Shown: positions 1 to 9,204 of the stretch, piece by piece
How the letters are laid out: each line of letters starts with the position of its first letter
How positions within the stretch are numbered: position 1 is the stretch's first letter
Assembly (NCBI GenBank): GCA_040752025.1
Contig: JBFMFR010000041.1
Coordinates: 1-64,000 of the forward strand
Length of the DNA: 64,000 bases
From: JBFMFR01 sp040752025
Lineage (GTDB): Bacteria > Chloroflexota > Anaerolineae > Anaerolineales > UBA4823
Reading direction: 5' to 3'
Position numbers and translations under genes: made by a program
Notes under the pieces: model-generated
The model's input: the letters and a program-made list of their open reading frames with translations, nothing else
Databases searched by the model: none
What the model was told of the DNA's origin: nothing

Positions 1-1
1 G

Positions 2-112
2 TGGACAACACAAGAGTTGTTATCCTTTCGTGTTCCAGCTCACTTCTTGGATCAATTGTCAACGATCAAACCCTTGTTTGCCTTGCCAGATGAAATCCAT
101 CAAGTCAAATGA
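2..112 (+). CDS. Partial CDS: C-terminus of an unidentified protein
   Basis: Reading from base 2 gives an open frame of 36 codons ending in TGA at 110-112. The peptide begins WTTQELLSF and ends LPDEIHQVK. It has no start codon in the window, so it would be the tail of a gene entering from the left. The composition looks protein-like, but no domain can be named from so short a piece. It could also be a chance open frame. The function is unknown. Confidence 0.35.
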   Translation, partial: WTTQELLSFRVPAHFLDQLSTIKPLFALPDEIHQVK

Positions 113-323
113 GGGACAATACCAAAAATTTGTTTATGCGTGGTATGATGAAAAACTGTCTGCGATGTTGTTCCTTTTTTGTAACAATCCATATGAATTT
201 TTATGAAGCATAAAAGCATTGCTTGCACTATGCATCAAGATTCAAGAATCATCAATACTAGCGAAGATCGCTAGATGACAAGATTTGGACAGCTGGATTT
301 TTCCGTTCGACTTGATAGGAAGA
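113..323. other. AT-rich intergenic spacer
   Basis: No convincing gene was seen. The stretch is AT-rich like the following 7 kb and presumably carries the promoter of the glycosyltransferase pair. No confident -35/-10 pair was picked. Confidence 0.4.
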
Positions 324-1955
324 ATGATGGATAAATTTAGAAGATGGCTGGGCCTAGTGACTACGCGGTTTGTGTATGGTGAGAAATTGTTAGCCTGGTT
401 TTGGCGATTGCTTTCGATATTAATCGTTACACAAATATTTGTTGTTCAACTAATTGATGCAAATGTCAAGATCGATGGTGTACGTTATTTCTCTTTAAAT
501 GATGATCAGATGATCTCAATGCGATATGCTCGCAATCTGGCGCAAGGGCAAGGATTGGTGTGGAATTACGGTGAAAGGGTTGAAGGGTATACAAATTTCT
601 TGTGGGTTTTGGTAATGGCGGTTGTGCACCTTTTCCCTGTAGGAGATGCCAATGCTGCTTTGGTTATAAAAGCAATCAATTGGGGGTTGACTATATTGAT
701 TCTTATCTTAAGTGAGAAGCTATTGAAATATCACTTACCACAACCTGGATTAGCGCTACCTGCGTTATTATTATCGCTCGCAACTTGTATGGATGTTATC
801 TATTGGGCCACAAATGGTTTTGAGATATCGTTGTTAACTGTGGTGCTTCTGTTTACTATTCTACGCCTTTTGAACAATCAAAATGACACCAGACAATGTG
901 TATCTACAGCTCTAATTCTAGGATTGGTGCCCCTAATTCGCAGTGATGCATACCCGCTCTGGCTGGCGATGTGTGTTTTGGCATCAGGGATCCTCGTTGA
1001 CCGGCGAAAAATACTGGTTTTCTGGGTGACTGCCCTAATCTTTCCTGTCCTTCACGTTGGATTTCGATATGGTTATTATAGAGAGTTGTTGCCAAATGCA
1101 TACTATCTGAAAGTTTATGATTTACAGAATCGGTATGTACTGGGTTTTCGATACATTCTGAATTTTGCTCGCAACTATAATATTGCGCTGCTGTTTACTG
1201 TGCTTGGAGCAGTTTATTCAAAAAGCAAGCCGCGATGTTTGCTTATTGGAGGTTTTGTGACCAATGGGATTTACATTATGTTTGTTGGGGGAGATTTTCT
1301 ACCATATTCGCGATTTTGGGCTCCACTGATACCATTATTGCTAACTCTAGCGCTTGTGGGTGTGGTCGATATTGCAAGGCCCACTCAGGGATTGCACTCT
1401 TTGCTGTTCTTATCTATTGCGATAACAGTCTATGTCCAGGTAGGTGTTCACAGATATAAAGATCTGACCTCCACAGCAACGATACCAGGCATAGTGGCTG
1501 GCGTAATGATATACCAGAATACTGATCCAGGAGCAAAGATAGCGGTAGACTGGGCAGGGCGAATACCATATTTCAGTCATCGATATTCTATTGATATGTT
1601 GGGTAAAACTAATGCCTATATTGCAAAACAGCCTGCGCGCTTTATTGCAGATACACTGGTTTTGATCGGCCACACTAAGTATGATTTAGATTACACCTTT
1701 CATCAAAGGCCTGATTTTGTCGCAATTAATGCCCCATATGAGCTTATAATCGAATATTCAAAGTCCAGAGAGCAAACTCGTAGGGTTTGGGATTTTCAAG
1801 CGATTCTTGCTAAAGATTCGGCTTTTCTGACCAACTACCTGCCAAATCCCATCAGAGATTCTTTCTTATTGCAATATTGCTCAATTTACGCATATCGTAA
1901 CACGAATTCATCCCAGGACCCAGTTGATTGGAATCCAGTCATAATTGAGAGATAG
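324..1955 (+). CDS. GT-C type integral membrane glycosyltransferase
   Basis: Multi-spanning membrane protein of about 543 residues. After the first membrane helix it carries an acidic motif, NDDQMISMRYARNL, followed by GLVWNYGERVEGYTNFLW. This matches the DD motif in the first extracytoplasmic loop of GT-C enzymes that use polyprenyl-phosphate sugars, and the wording resembles arabinosyl/mannosyltransferases of the AftB/ArnT kind. The likely role is transfer of a sugar from a lipid carrier outside the membrane; donor and acceptor cannot be told. ATG codons lie at 324 and 327 behind AGGAAG (317-322). A TTG at 285 is open upstream but has no ribosome site. The next gene is a paralogue 50 bases downstream, probably co-transcribed. 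The gene is AT-rich compared with the window beyond 9 kb. Confidence 0.65.
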   Translation: MMDKFRRWLGLVTTRFVYGEKLLAWFWRLLSILIVTQIFVVQLIDANVKIDGVRYFSLNDDQMISMRYARNLAQGQGLVWNYGERVEGYTNFLWVLVMAVVHLFPVGDANAALVIKAINWGLTILILILSEKLLKYHLPQPGLALPALLLSLATCMDVIYWATNGFEISLLTVVLLFTILRLLNNQNDTRQCVSTALILGLVPLIRSDAYPLWLAMCVLASGILVDRRKILVFWVTALIFPVLHVGFRYGYYRELLPNAYYLKVYDLQNRYVLGFRYILNFARNYNIALLFTVLGAVYSKSKPRCLLIGGFVTNGIYIMFVGGDFLPYSRFWAPLIPLLLTLALVGVVDIARPTQGLHSLLFLSIAITVYVQVGVHRYKDLTSTATIPGIVAGVMIYQNTDPGAKIAVDWAGRIPYFSHRYSIDMLGKTNAYIAKQPARFIADTLVLIGHTKYDLDYTFHQRPDFVAINAPYELIIEYSKSREQTRRVWDFQAILAKDSAFLTNYLPNPIRDSFLLQYCSIYAYRNTNSSQDPVDWNPVIIER

Positions 1956-2004
1956 TGGGTTATCTAAACTTTTGTCCATTTTATGAAGGTTGTAAGGAGT
2001 AGCT

Positions 2005-3708
2005 GTGGCAATGGCTGAGGATAGATCGGATAAAATAAAAGGAACGGATTTCGATAGTTCTCTTAGAGTCGTTTATGCATTGATTATTGTATCTTGTTTC
2101 ATAGTGATTGGTTTTCGAGTGGGGAGCCATTTCTCAGCAAACTATTTGTGGGACGACGCTTATATGTTTTCGAGGTATGCGGATAACTTAATTAGTACAG
2201 GGAAGATTTCTTGGAATCCTGGGGGAGAGCCCACATATGGTTTGACATCTCCTCTATACCTAATTGTTGTCACACCTCTTCGGTTGCTTTTTCCTGATAA
2301 TGTGGGTTTGGCTGTAATATTGTCGAGCTGCGTTTGTGGTTTTACTTTTCTCTTGCTTTTGCCTGTGTTACTGCATTTCAGTACAAAAGTGAACTTAGTA
2401 AGTAAGGTTGTAACAGCGTTAGTCTTTATATCATTCACCTCTTCCTCGGTTTCTTTGCCTATACATTTTACAAGTGGCATGGATACCACCTTCACGCTAG
2501 CATACATTACTATGTATTTGTGCGCAGCAGTTTGGTGGGAAAGAAGTAACTCACGTAAAGGTTCACTAGTGGTATGTTTACTTGGTGGGATTACGTTTTT
2601 GGTAAGACCCGATCTTTTGCTTTATACAATATTCGTTCCTTTCATGGTACTCATATTGGGAACCAGTAAATCATTAAAGATAAGAGGGGGTCTAATATTA
2701 GGGGCAACACTCATTTTGCTTGGCATCCAAATTTTCTTCACTACTTATTATTTTAAATCCCCTCTCCCACTACCTTTTTATGCAAAGTCCACTCGGCTTT
2801 ACGGCGCTTTTATTTACACGCTCTATCGCTCAACAGCGCTAAACGAGTTATTAGCCTTTATTATTTCGTACCGCTTTCCATTATCGATCATGGTTGTGGT
2901 TGGGGTTCCAACGCTTGTATACAAGCGTCAATGGCTGCTAACTCCAGTGGAGACAGGGGTATTTGTAGCAACAGCATTGTTTTTGATTTATTATTCTTTT
3001 TTTGTCCTTCAAATAATGTATTATGGACAAAGATTTTATTATCCCGTGTTGCCAGCAATTGTATTGCTCGTATCCAGGTATTTCGAACATGCTTTCATCA
3101 AAACCAGATTATGTCTTAGCAATAATCTAGCGAAATCTATTCAAGAAGGTTCCCCGAAGGTTTTCCTGGCTGTGTCTTTGTTGCTTCTGGCAACATTATT
3201 ATTACCAATCCAAGTGGAAGCTTTTTGGGAGTTGCGTTCAGTGTGGAAGAGCCACAAGTTTGCCGCAATGGATGTTGCTGAAGTGTATAAAGAGGGTCGA
3301 TCTCATATTTGGATAGCGCTAGATGATTTCTCTAACTTACCTGATGATCTTGTGATAGCTACAACTGAGATTGGGCAAGTAGCTGCGTTAAATCCAAACA
3401 AAACAGTAGTGGATTTAGCAGGGTTGAATGAAACATATTTCGCTCATAACGGTTTCTCTGCGAGCTGGCTGTTTCTTCGATATGGCCCGGATCTGATTTA
3501 TATGCCACATCCTCATTACAAGGAAATGATAAAAGAAATTGAGCGATCTCCCAGCTTTAGCAATTACGAATATTTTCCTCCGGAATCGCTTGGCCTAATA
3601 AATACAAGTAGTGGCTTTCATCCCTATTTCTTAGGAATAGCATTGCGAAAGGATAGTAAATATTATGGGGTGATGCTTGAAATCATTCAAAAAAGGATAT
3701 CAAATTAG
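2005..3708 (+). CDS. GT-C type integral membrane glycosyltransferase, second copy
   Basis: A 567-residue polytopic protein of the same family as the gene before it. The first loop holds WDDAYMFSRYADNL followed by ISWNPGGEPTYGLTSPLY, keeping the paired Asp and the aromatic/Gly-rich segment expected of a GT-C fold. The soluble C-terminal part (about residues 410-567) is periplasm-like. GTG at 2005 is chosen because AAGGAG (1994-1999) sits five bases ahead; an ATG at 2011 is the alternative. The gene ends five bases from the convergent kinase gene. The sugar and acceptor are unknown. The two copies may add successive sugars to an envelope glycan or glycoprotein, but that is only inferred from pairing. 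Confidence 0.65.
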   Translation: MAMAEDRSDKIKGTDFDSSLRVVYALIIVSCFIVIGFRVGSHFSANYLWDDAYMFSRYADNLISTGKISWNPGGEPTYGLTSPLYLIVVTPLRLLFPDNVGLAVILSSCVCGFTFLLLLPVLLHFSTKVNLVSKVVTALVFISFTSSSVSLPIHFTSGMDTTFTLAYITMYLCAAVWWERSNSRKGSLVVCLLGGITFLVRPDLLLYTIFVPFMVLILGTSKSLKIRGGLILGATLILLGIQIFFTTYYFKSPLPLPFYAKSTRLYGAFIYTLYRSTALNELLAFIISYRFPLSIMVVVGVPTLVYKRQWLLTPVETGVFVATALFLIYYSFFVLQIMYYGQRFYYPVLPAIVLLVSRYFEHAFIKTRLCLSNNLAKSIQEGSPKVFLAVSLLLLATLLLPIQVEAFWELRSVWKSHKFAAMDVAEVYKEGRSHIWIALDDFSNLPDDLVIATTEIGQVAALNPNKTVVDLAGLNETYFAHNGFSASWLFLRYGPDLIYMPHPHYKEMIKEIERSPSFSNYEYFPPESLGLINTSSGFHPYFLGIALRKDSKYYGVMLEIIQKRISN

Positions 3709-3713
3709 ATAGA

Positions 3714-4766
3714 CTACCGGAGATGTTTTTCGATATCCTTGAGAAGGGCACTGCTATTTGCAGACAAGTAGTTCAAATCGCGGCGGAGATTGAGTTGGCA
3801 GAAGGGTATTTGGCGCGACATACTGGCAAATACATCCAAACGATGGGGCTGATACCCAAGCGTTTGAACTGTGCGGGGCATAAACGAGTAGCGGGTTAAT
3901 TCGATAAAGGCCTGACGTGCTGAGAGGCGTGTTATTGTAATAGGAATATGCTCATAACCTTGAGTTTCGCGTTCCATGATATATACACAGCCTATCGGCA
4001 TTTCTTCGTTACAGAATTTGCCTATACTATCATCTCCTACTCGGATGCGGAGTTTGTGAGGTGTAGGGTTGATTTTCACGGAGTTGTTAGTAATAATCTT
4101 AGCTTCATCTGGCCAAAGGCGTATTTGAGGATAGCATGGAACAGCTAGAAATTTGGAATCCTTTGATTTGATTGGGAGAATATCGTCTGTGAGAAGGGAA
4201 CAACCTTCTTGAATCAATGAAGCGGCTAATGTGGTTTTCCCCACACCACTATGCCCTAAAAATGCGATAGCGTGTCCTTTTGTACTAATTGCTGAGGCAT
4301 GTAATACGGGGATACCTTGACGCTCCAACCAAAAAGAGAGAACATTGGAAAAAAGTTGCGTTTCAATAATTTCTAAATGATCATGATTGTGTATATGGCA
4401 AAAAATGTGATTTTCGAGCAGGTAGAAGTCAGCGAAGTCTGCAAATCGCAAAACATGGAATTCATTAAGATGGTAAATGGAGAAACCGGTCAAGGAATTG
4501 GATATATGACCGCGAGGTGGGTAGATAGGGAAGATCTGGTCCCACTCTAGAGACAATGGGGGGGTAGTTACGCAAGTGAAGATAATACCACGTTGGTTTG
4601 GTGTATCAGAATAAATTATGGGAGTTATCTGAGTTGTGAAGGGGAAATCGCTGATGAGCTGCAGATCAAAAATACGATATGTTTTCCAACTAAAATGTTG
4701 AAAACATCTGAATTGTTGCCAATTATAGATTTCCTCATTTTGGAGTTTTTGAAACCGAATGACCAC
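3714..4766 (-). CDS. HprK-like serine kinase of a lasso peptide cluster
   Basis: A 350-residue P-loop protein. Walker A is seen as GHSGVGKTT near residue 170, preceded by HASAIS and followed by LLTDDILPI, the layout of the HPr kinase C-domain. In lasso clusters of the paeninodin type, HprK-like enzymes phosphorylate a serine of the precursor peptide; elsewhere in RiPP loci their role is unsettled. The gene lies last in a minus-strand run, 283 bases after the lasso precursor. GTG at 4766 is taken as start because TGA closes the frame just upstream; the ribosome site is poor, so a later start is possible. A PTS-type HPr kinase is unlikely because there is no HPr or ptsH neighbour. Kinase activity and target are inferred. 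Confidence 0.7.
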   Translation of the reverse strand: MVIRFQKLQNEEIYNWQQFRCFQHFSWKTYRIFDLQLISDFPFTTQITPIIYSDTPNQRGIIFTCVTTPPLSLEWDQIFPIYPPRGHISNSLTGFSIYHLNEFHVLRFADFADFYLLENHIFCHIHNHDHLEIIETQLFSNVLSFWLERQGIPVLHASAISTKGHAIAFLGHSGVGKTTLAASLIQEGCSLLTDDILPIKSKDSKFLAVPCYPQIRLWPDEAKIITNNSVKINPTPHKLRIRVGDDSIGKFCNEEMPIGCVYIMERETQGYEHIPITITRLSARQAFIELTRYSFMPRTVQTLGYQPHRLDVFASMSRQIPFCQLNLRRDLNYLSANSSALLKDIEKHLR

Positions 4767-5049
4767 GAGGCATCAATTGTTAGGGACTGTAATGTACTCA
4801 TCCCAATGATTGGTAGCATCATAACTCATTGGGATGAATGTAACCGATTAAACTTGGCGAATTTGTTATGAAGGATGCTCGCTAATTGTTTACCTCTTAA
4901 GAAGAATAGGGCTTGGTGGACCCTACATTTCGTTGAGTAGTATGCCTATGAACGCTATGCGCTATCGCTTGAAATTGAAAGAGATTGTAGAAGACTAAGC
5001 TCAGAAGTGAAACCAATATGCGAAACCCAAACCGAAACCTCAATCACCT
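4767..5049. other. Spacer between lasso precursor and kinase
   Basis: Both strands were read for a second small precursor. No other ORF with a ribosome site and a lasso-type leader was found. The open frame 4625-4822 on the minus strand overlaps the kinase start and looks like a shadow. Confidence 0.4.
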
Positions 5050-5220
5050 TTATGCAGAGGCTCTTGATCCTGATGGGAAATCACCAAATGGACCGGAATC
5101 GCCTTGCGTTAATTCAAAAATTGTGCCTTCTTCTATCAACTGAGGAGATGAATAAGGTTTTCGTTCAGTTTGTGTGCTGCTGGCACGAATCTCTACAATG
5201 GTGCTCTCATTGGCGATCAT
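5050..5220 (-). CDS. Lasso peptide precursor (A gene), 17-residue predicted core
   Basis: A 56-codon ORF too short for ordinary gene calling, with TAAGGAGG immediately upstream of its ATG at 5220 and starting 14 bases after the cyclase stop. The leader has the lasso recognition pattern Tyr-x2-Pro-x-Leu-x3-Gly-x5-Thr, seen as YSSPQLIEEGTIFELTQG (residues 23-40). Thr38 is the penultimate leader residue, so the core starts at Gly40 and runs to Ala56: GDSGPFGDFPSGSRASA. Gly1 and Asp8 of the core allow an eight-residue macrolactam ring, leaving a nine-residue tail with one Arg and three Ser. It has no Cys, so this would be a class II lasso peptide. Adjacent cyclase and kinase genes support the call. 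The structure and any activity are predictions. Confidence 0.88.
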   Translation of the reverse strand: MIANESTIVEIRASSTQTERKPYSSPQLIEEGTIFELTQGDSGPFGDFPSGSRASA

Positions 5221-5234
5221 CTTCTTCCTCCTTA

Positions 5235-7127
5235 CTAATAACCCATATTATCCTTCATCCACTCTGCCAAAAGTAAGAATGCTTTTAGGCTTTTGCTTGG
5301 GTAAGTATTGCTCCCTATAAAAGCACCCCAACTCGAAACGAACTCTTCTAAGTCTATATAGTAGCTTAATTTGTTATGGACGTCAAGGAGCAAATTTGAG
5401 ACTCGCTCCTTTTCCATTTGGCGAATTCCGTAGTTCCCTATTTCATCGAAATAAGCATAGTTTTGGCGTAACCGGACCTGTTCGGGTAAAATATCGTGCA
5501 TGGCTTCGCGCAGTAGAAGTTTTGTTGACCCCTTGTGAAAATGAAGAGTTGAGGGGGTGGATAAGATAAAATTGATCAAACGTAAATCAAGATAAGGGAA
5601 ACGATATTCTACTCCTGAATACCCGGCAAGTAGATTTAGATAGTGCAATTGTGCAGAATACCTACCAGACCTTATTCCGGCGTAAATTCTTTTGGCAAGT
5701 CTGCCGGATAGATGGTCAGGCTGAGGCTGCCTCACGGTCTCATTCTGAAGTGAATGGCGTATCCATTCCCGCTTTATCCAAGCGGGAGATGATTTTGTCC
5801 TACGCCACTCTCTCAGAACCAGAGGCATGAAAGGTTTGAGTGGTAAGATTAGCGATTGGTAGATCAATTGTGTAAGCACTCCCATCCTCTGACGATTCCA
5901 AAAATATTTTATTTCGGATATATGCCTGGGATGGATTACATCAAACAAAAGCTCGGGATACCAATATGCTGATACGGCCAGTATTTGGTCTCCTCCTTCT
6001 CCACTGAGAAGGACACGGCAATCCTGACTTCTGGCTTCTGTAAACAAAGCAGTCAACAATGATCTGGAAATAGTGATTTCCGGCTCATCGAGCGGGAATC
6101 CGTTATCTGAACCAAATTCCTTCAGTCCCCAGAGGCTATCTCCTTGTATTGTTGTGACTGAAAAGCGATTACATCTCTGAATAACCGTTTCGAGGTATTC
6201 CCTTTCGTTTGCATTGGGAAAAGTATCAAAAATGCAGGAGAACAAGTGAATATCTGATGAAAGAGTCGAAGGATAATTTGAAGCCATGTAGTGCGCCATG
6301 CATGCGATCGAGGATGAATCTAAACCTCCGCTTACTGTGATACCAACTTTCGTCGCTCCACGTGTGCGAGAAAGAATAGCTTCGTTGAACAGTTCCTGGA
6401 AACGCTCTGCATATTCTGCTTTTGTCTTGTAGGTTACAAGTTCGGGTTTGATTGCCTGATACTCACTAATTCCCAATTGGTTTATCTTCACGATTAGGGT
6501 CGATGAAGGAGGTAATCTAAAAATAGACTCGTACACTGTTTCAGAGAGCCAGCGATCAAGATTCCAACTGAGGAAGTCGATAATGAAAGGCATATTCAAA
6601 TTGGGAACTACAGGCAAATTCGTCTTGATAGATGCAAGAGTAGATGAAAAGTAGAATTTGTTGCCTGATCTGGCATAAAAAAATGGACGTATGCCCAAAG
6701 GGTCGCGTGCACAGAATAAGGTTTCGTGTTTTTCATTCCATATGGCGATAGCATAATCACCCAAGAGATGAATGGGAAATTCCTTTCCCCAACATTCGTA
6801 AGCAGCAGCAATCAAACGTGCATCCGATGGTTTCTCAGCAGATTGTAAATATCCTTTAATTGTCAGAATCCGAATTAACTCATCATAATTGTCTAAACGA
6901 ATATCCGCAACCAGGATGAGGTTCGATTGAGCGCTAACAAAGGGTTGTAATTCTAATCCGGATTCTGGCGTAGTGTGAAATGCCAGATGAGCAAAACCAA
7001 CATTTTTGTCTATCCAATAATGAACCCCATCCGGACCTCGGTAGGAGGAAGCACGTGCCATCAGGTTGAGTTCATGGGGCTTTATAGGTGTTTTACTGAA
7101 ATCGATTATGCCACATATTCCACTCAT
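5235..7127 (-). CDS. Lasso cyclase, asparagine-synthetase-like (C gene)
   Basis: A 630-residue asparagine synthetase homologue. The N-terminal glutaminase-like domain begins MSGICGIIDF: residue 2 is Ser, not the catalytic Cys that directly follows Met in true AsnB, so glutamine hydrolysis is probably lost. The ATP-pyrophosphatase loop SGGLDSSS (about residues 262-269) and LLSGEGGDQIL are intact. Lasso cyclases use this chemistry to adenylate the ring Asp/Glu and close the isopeptide bond with Gly1. It is immediately followed by the precursor gene. The start at 7127 places MSGICG at the N-terminus; a longer frame to 7178 is open but runs into the upstream terminator. TTATAAT lies just before the ATG, so translation may be leaderless or nearly so. 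Confidence 0.85.
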   Translation of the reverse strand: MSGICGIIDFSKTPIKPHELNLMARASSYRGPDGVHYWIDKNVGFAHLAFHTTPESGLELQPFVSAQSNLILVADIRLDNYDELIRILTIKGYLQSAEKPSDARLIAAAYECWGKEFPIHLLGDYAIAIWNEKHETLFCARDPLGIRPFFYARSGNKFYFSSTLASIKTNLPVVPNLNMPFIIDFLSWNLDRWLSETVYESIFRLPPSSTLIVKINQLGISEYQAIKPELVTYKTKAEYAERFQELFNEAILSRTRGATKVGITVSGGLDSSSIACMAHYMASNYPSTLSSDIHLFSCIFDTFPNANEREYLETVIQRCNRFSVTTIQGDSLWGLKEFGSDNGFPLDEPEITISRSLLTALFTEARSQDCRVLLSGEGGDQILAVSAYWYPELLFDVIHPRHISEIKYFWNRQRMGVLTQLIYQSLILPLKPFMPLVLREWRRTKSSPAWIKREWIRHSLQNETVRQPQPDHLSGRLAKRIYAGIRSGRYSAQLHYLNLLAGYSGVEYRFPYLDLRLINFILSTPSTLHFHKGSTKLLLREAMHDILPEQVRLRQNYAYFDEIGNYGIRQMEKERVSNLLLDVHNKLSYYIDLEEFVSSWGAFIGSNTYPSKSLKAFLLLAEWMKDNMGY

Positions 7128-7159
7128 GAATTTATTATAACCCAGAGGCCTTATCCAAA

Positions 7160-7203
7160 TAAAAAGGTGTTTTGGCAAATTATTACGATTGCCAAAACAC
7201 CTT
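7160..7203 (-). terminator. Rho-independent terminator after the SdrD-type gene
   Basis: Perfect 15-bp inverted repeat (7164-7178 with 7189-7203, loop of 10). On the minus strand it is followed by a T run (complement of 7161-7165). It ends the transcript of the gene stopping at 7227 and insulates the lasso operon that starts at 7127. Confidence 0.85.
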
Positions 7204-7226
7204 GATCGATTACTGGTTTACGATGG

Positions 7227-9137
7227 TTAGCCGCGATGTGGGGCGCAGAGCTGCCCGTTGTTATAGGAGTCCAGGTTGGTGAAAGCTGCTTCGATTTGCT
7301 TCCAGGCGACGCTGCTAGCTTTGACGTTACTGCCTACCGGATGAACTGCCAACCAGGCATCGGCGGCGGCGATGTCAGTGGAGATACACGTGGAATCGTT
7401 GCCAATGAGGATGTTGAGCTTGGCAACTACTAATTGGGCGAAAAGATCGTAGGTCTTATCGCCTTTGCCCTTGGCTTTCATTAGAGCGATGGCCTGGTCG
7501 CGAGTATACGTTACGCTGCCGATAGTAATAGATGTAACCGGCCAGGATTCTGGATGGTTCTTCCAATAACCAATAGTGCCGGTGCCTGGGTTAAGGGGGG
7601 GATCAGGTACTGGAATGCGAAAACCGAAATCATATGTATCAACGTTTTGATTGATTACAGTATTGGTTTGCTGATCGCCTCCAGTGGTGGAAACCATATT
7701 TTCCAGAGGTGCTCCTGGGTTAAAGTTCAAGGGAGCAATGCGAACAGTATAAATACCATCATTTAGGGTTTCTTCTGTATCTGGATCGAATCTCTGGCCT
7801 TCAACTTTGAAGGCATAATGGCCTGCCTCATCTGTGATGGCAATAACAGGCTCTCCAAAGATATCCTGGATCATCTTGCCATTGCTATCCAAAAGATACA
7901 AAGTCACATTGGGAATGCCTGGTTCATCTGTATCCTGAACGCCATTGCCATTGGTATCAACAAAAACTGTATCACCAATCATGTAAGGAAATAACAGGGT
8001 TTTGCAGGGAGTTGGGATACCTCCTGATGCCAGCGAGCATACACCAACCATCGTATGGGAGAAACGCCAGGCGTTCAGGTTCCCCAAATCCATGCCTTCA
8101 AGGCTGATTCGATAGAGACCAGATGGAAGAATATTCTCGCTATATTCATCGGCCGGGGAACTAGGATCAGAATCGATGCGGTACTGTTCCCACTCCAAAT
8201 TACCGGATGGATTATCATTTTGATATATATTTCCATCTGGGTCAGTGATACTGTATATTACACTAGGAATTCGGCGGAAAACGGCAGTATTGTAATCATC
8301 TGGAGGGCCACCAGTGGAGCCATTATAGCCAGTAGCTACCCCTTCTACCGCCGCAGATGTCCCATCCGCCCAAACCGGTAGAGTATCATTAGGAGTATCT
8401 GGATCATCTGTATCCATACTTGTTTGATCATACGAACCGTAATCCAAATCGCCGTCCCATTCAGAAAAATATGTGGCTGAAGTGGGAGAATACACATAGA
8501 AATTGAAGTTTCCATCGTAGTAAGTTGAGGTTAATTCTGGCCAATTGGGATAAACATGATACACATCTGCCCATGAGTAGAGAGGCGCCATGAAGGCAAA
8601 GATGGATGGCCGGACGGTAACAAGTATGCCATCGGTACGCACTTTGAAGTTGCTGGCATATAACATGCCAGTGGATGTAGGGTGAATGTAAAGATGATAG
8701 AAATAATCGCCGCCGAGTGATTTGGCTTCGGAACTAGTGGGAACGGAAGTTTTGAACCAATCATTATCAGGCATTGCGTTACCTGACCATTGCTTGATCA
8801 GGGTATCTTGGTTGCCACTAGCTGAAGGATCTGCATATAAAATGAACTCCAGTTCCGTTGTTCCATAATCCCATGTTCCTCCCGTGTCGCCGTCAAAGAA
8901 ACCCAGTTCGAAAGAGTCCGCTGAAGCAGGTGCTGCAATCTGCAAGTGGATAGCCTCGTCAGCCATTGTGGCCATTCCGCTGCCCGCGACGGTGAAGAAA
9001 CGAGCATCATTATCCTCACAAGTAGGCAAACAAACATAAATGGGTTCTGCGGTTGCAGGACTGGCGGTGAATGCCAGGGGAGCAACCAGCAGAGCCATTA
9101 CTACCAGACTTAGAAACAGTGCTTTTATGGTTTTCAT
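7227..9137 (-). CDS. Secreted SdrD-type surface protein, copy 1
   Basis: A 636-residue exported protein. The signal peptide begins MKTIKALFLSLVVMALL and probably ends after SPATA. The middle is beta-rich and unassigned. An SdrD_B-like domain follows with IGDTVFVDTNGNGVQD and DEPGIPNV, a calcium-binding surface-adhesin fold. The C-terminal domain starts GTIGYWKNHPESWP and ends YNNGQLCAPHRG. No sortase signal or membrane anchor is seen at the C-terminus. The start at 9137 is set by AAAGGAGC ahead of ATG. A PilZ gene lies 67 bases upstream, and the same pair is repeated directly upstream. The likely role is cell surface or matrix; the ligand is unknown. Confidence 0.75.
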   Translation of the reverse strand: MKTIKALFLSLVVMALLVAPLAFTASPATAEPIYVCLPTCEDNDARFFTVAGSGMATMADEAIHLQIAAPASADSFELGFFDGDTGGTWDYGTTELEFILYADPSASGNQDTLIKQWSGNAMPDNDWFKTSVPTSSEAKSLGGDYFYHLYIHPTSTGMLYASNFKVRTDGILVTVRPSIFAFMAPLYSWADVYHVYPNWPELTSTYYDGNFNFYVYSPTSATYFSEWDGDLDYGSYDQTSMDTDDPDTPNDTLPVWADGTSAAVEGVATGYNGSTGGPPDDYNTAVFRRIPSVIYSITDPDGNIYQNDNPSGNLEWEQYRIDSDPSSPADEYSENILPSGLYRISLEGMDLGNLNAWRFSHTMVGVCSLASGGIPTPCKTLLFPYMIGDTVFVDTNGNGVQDTDEPGIPNVTLYLLDSNGKMIQDIFGEPVIAITDEAGHYAFKVEGQRFDPDTEETLNDGIYTVRIAPLNFNPGAPLENMVSTTGGDQQTNTVINQNVDTYDFGFRIPVPDPPLNPGTGTIGYWKNHPESWPVTSITIGSVTYTRDQAIALMKAKGKGDKTYDLFAQLVVAKLNILIGNDSTCISTDIAAADAWLAVHPVGSNVKASSVAWKQIEAAFTNLDSYNNGQLCAPHRG

Positions 9138-9204
9138 TTTCTTTGCTCCTTTTGAAATGATCGTAGATGAGTTGGCTGTGGAATAATATGTGTAAATAAT
9201 CACT

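Noticed and set aside
285..323. TTG start for the first glycosyltransferase
   Set aside because: No ribosome site before 285; AGGAAG precedes ATG codons at 324 and 327.
5007..5276. 89-codon plus-strand frame across the lasso precursor
   Set aside because: It is the antisense shadow of the precursor gene and its ribosome site.
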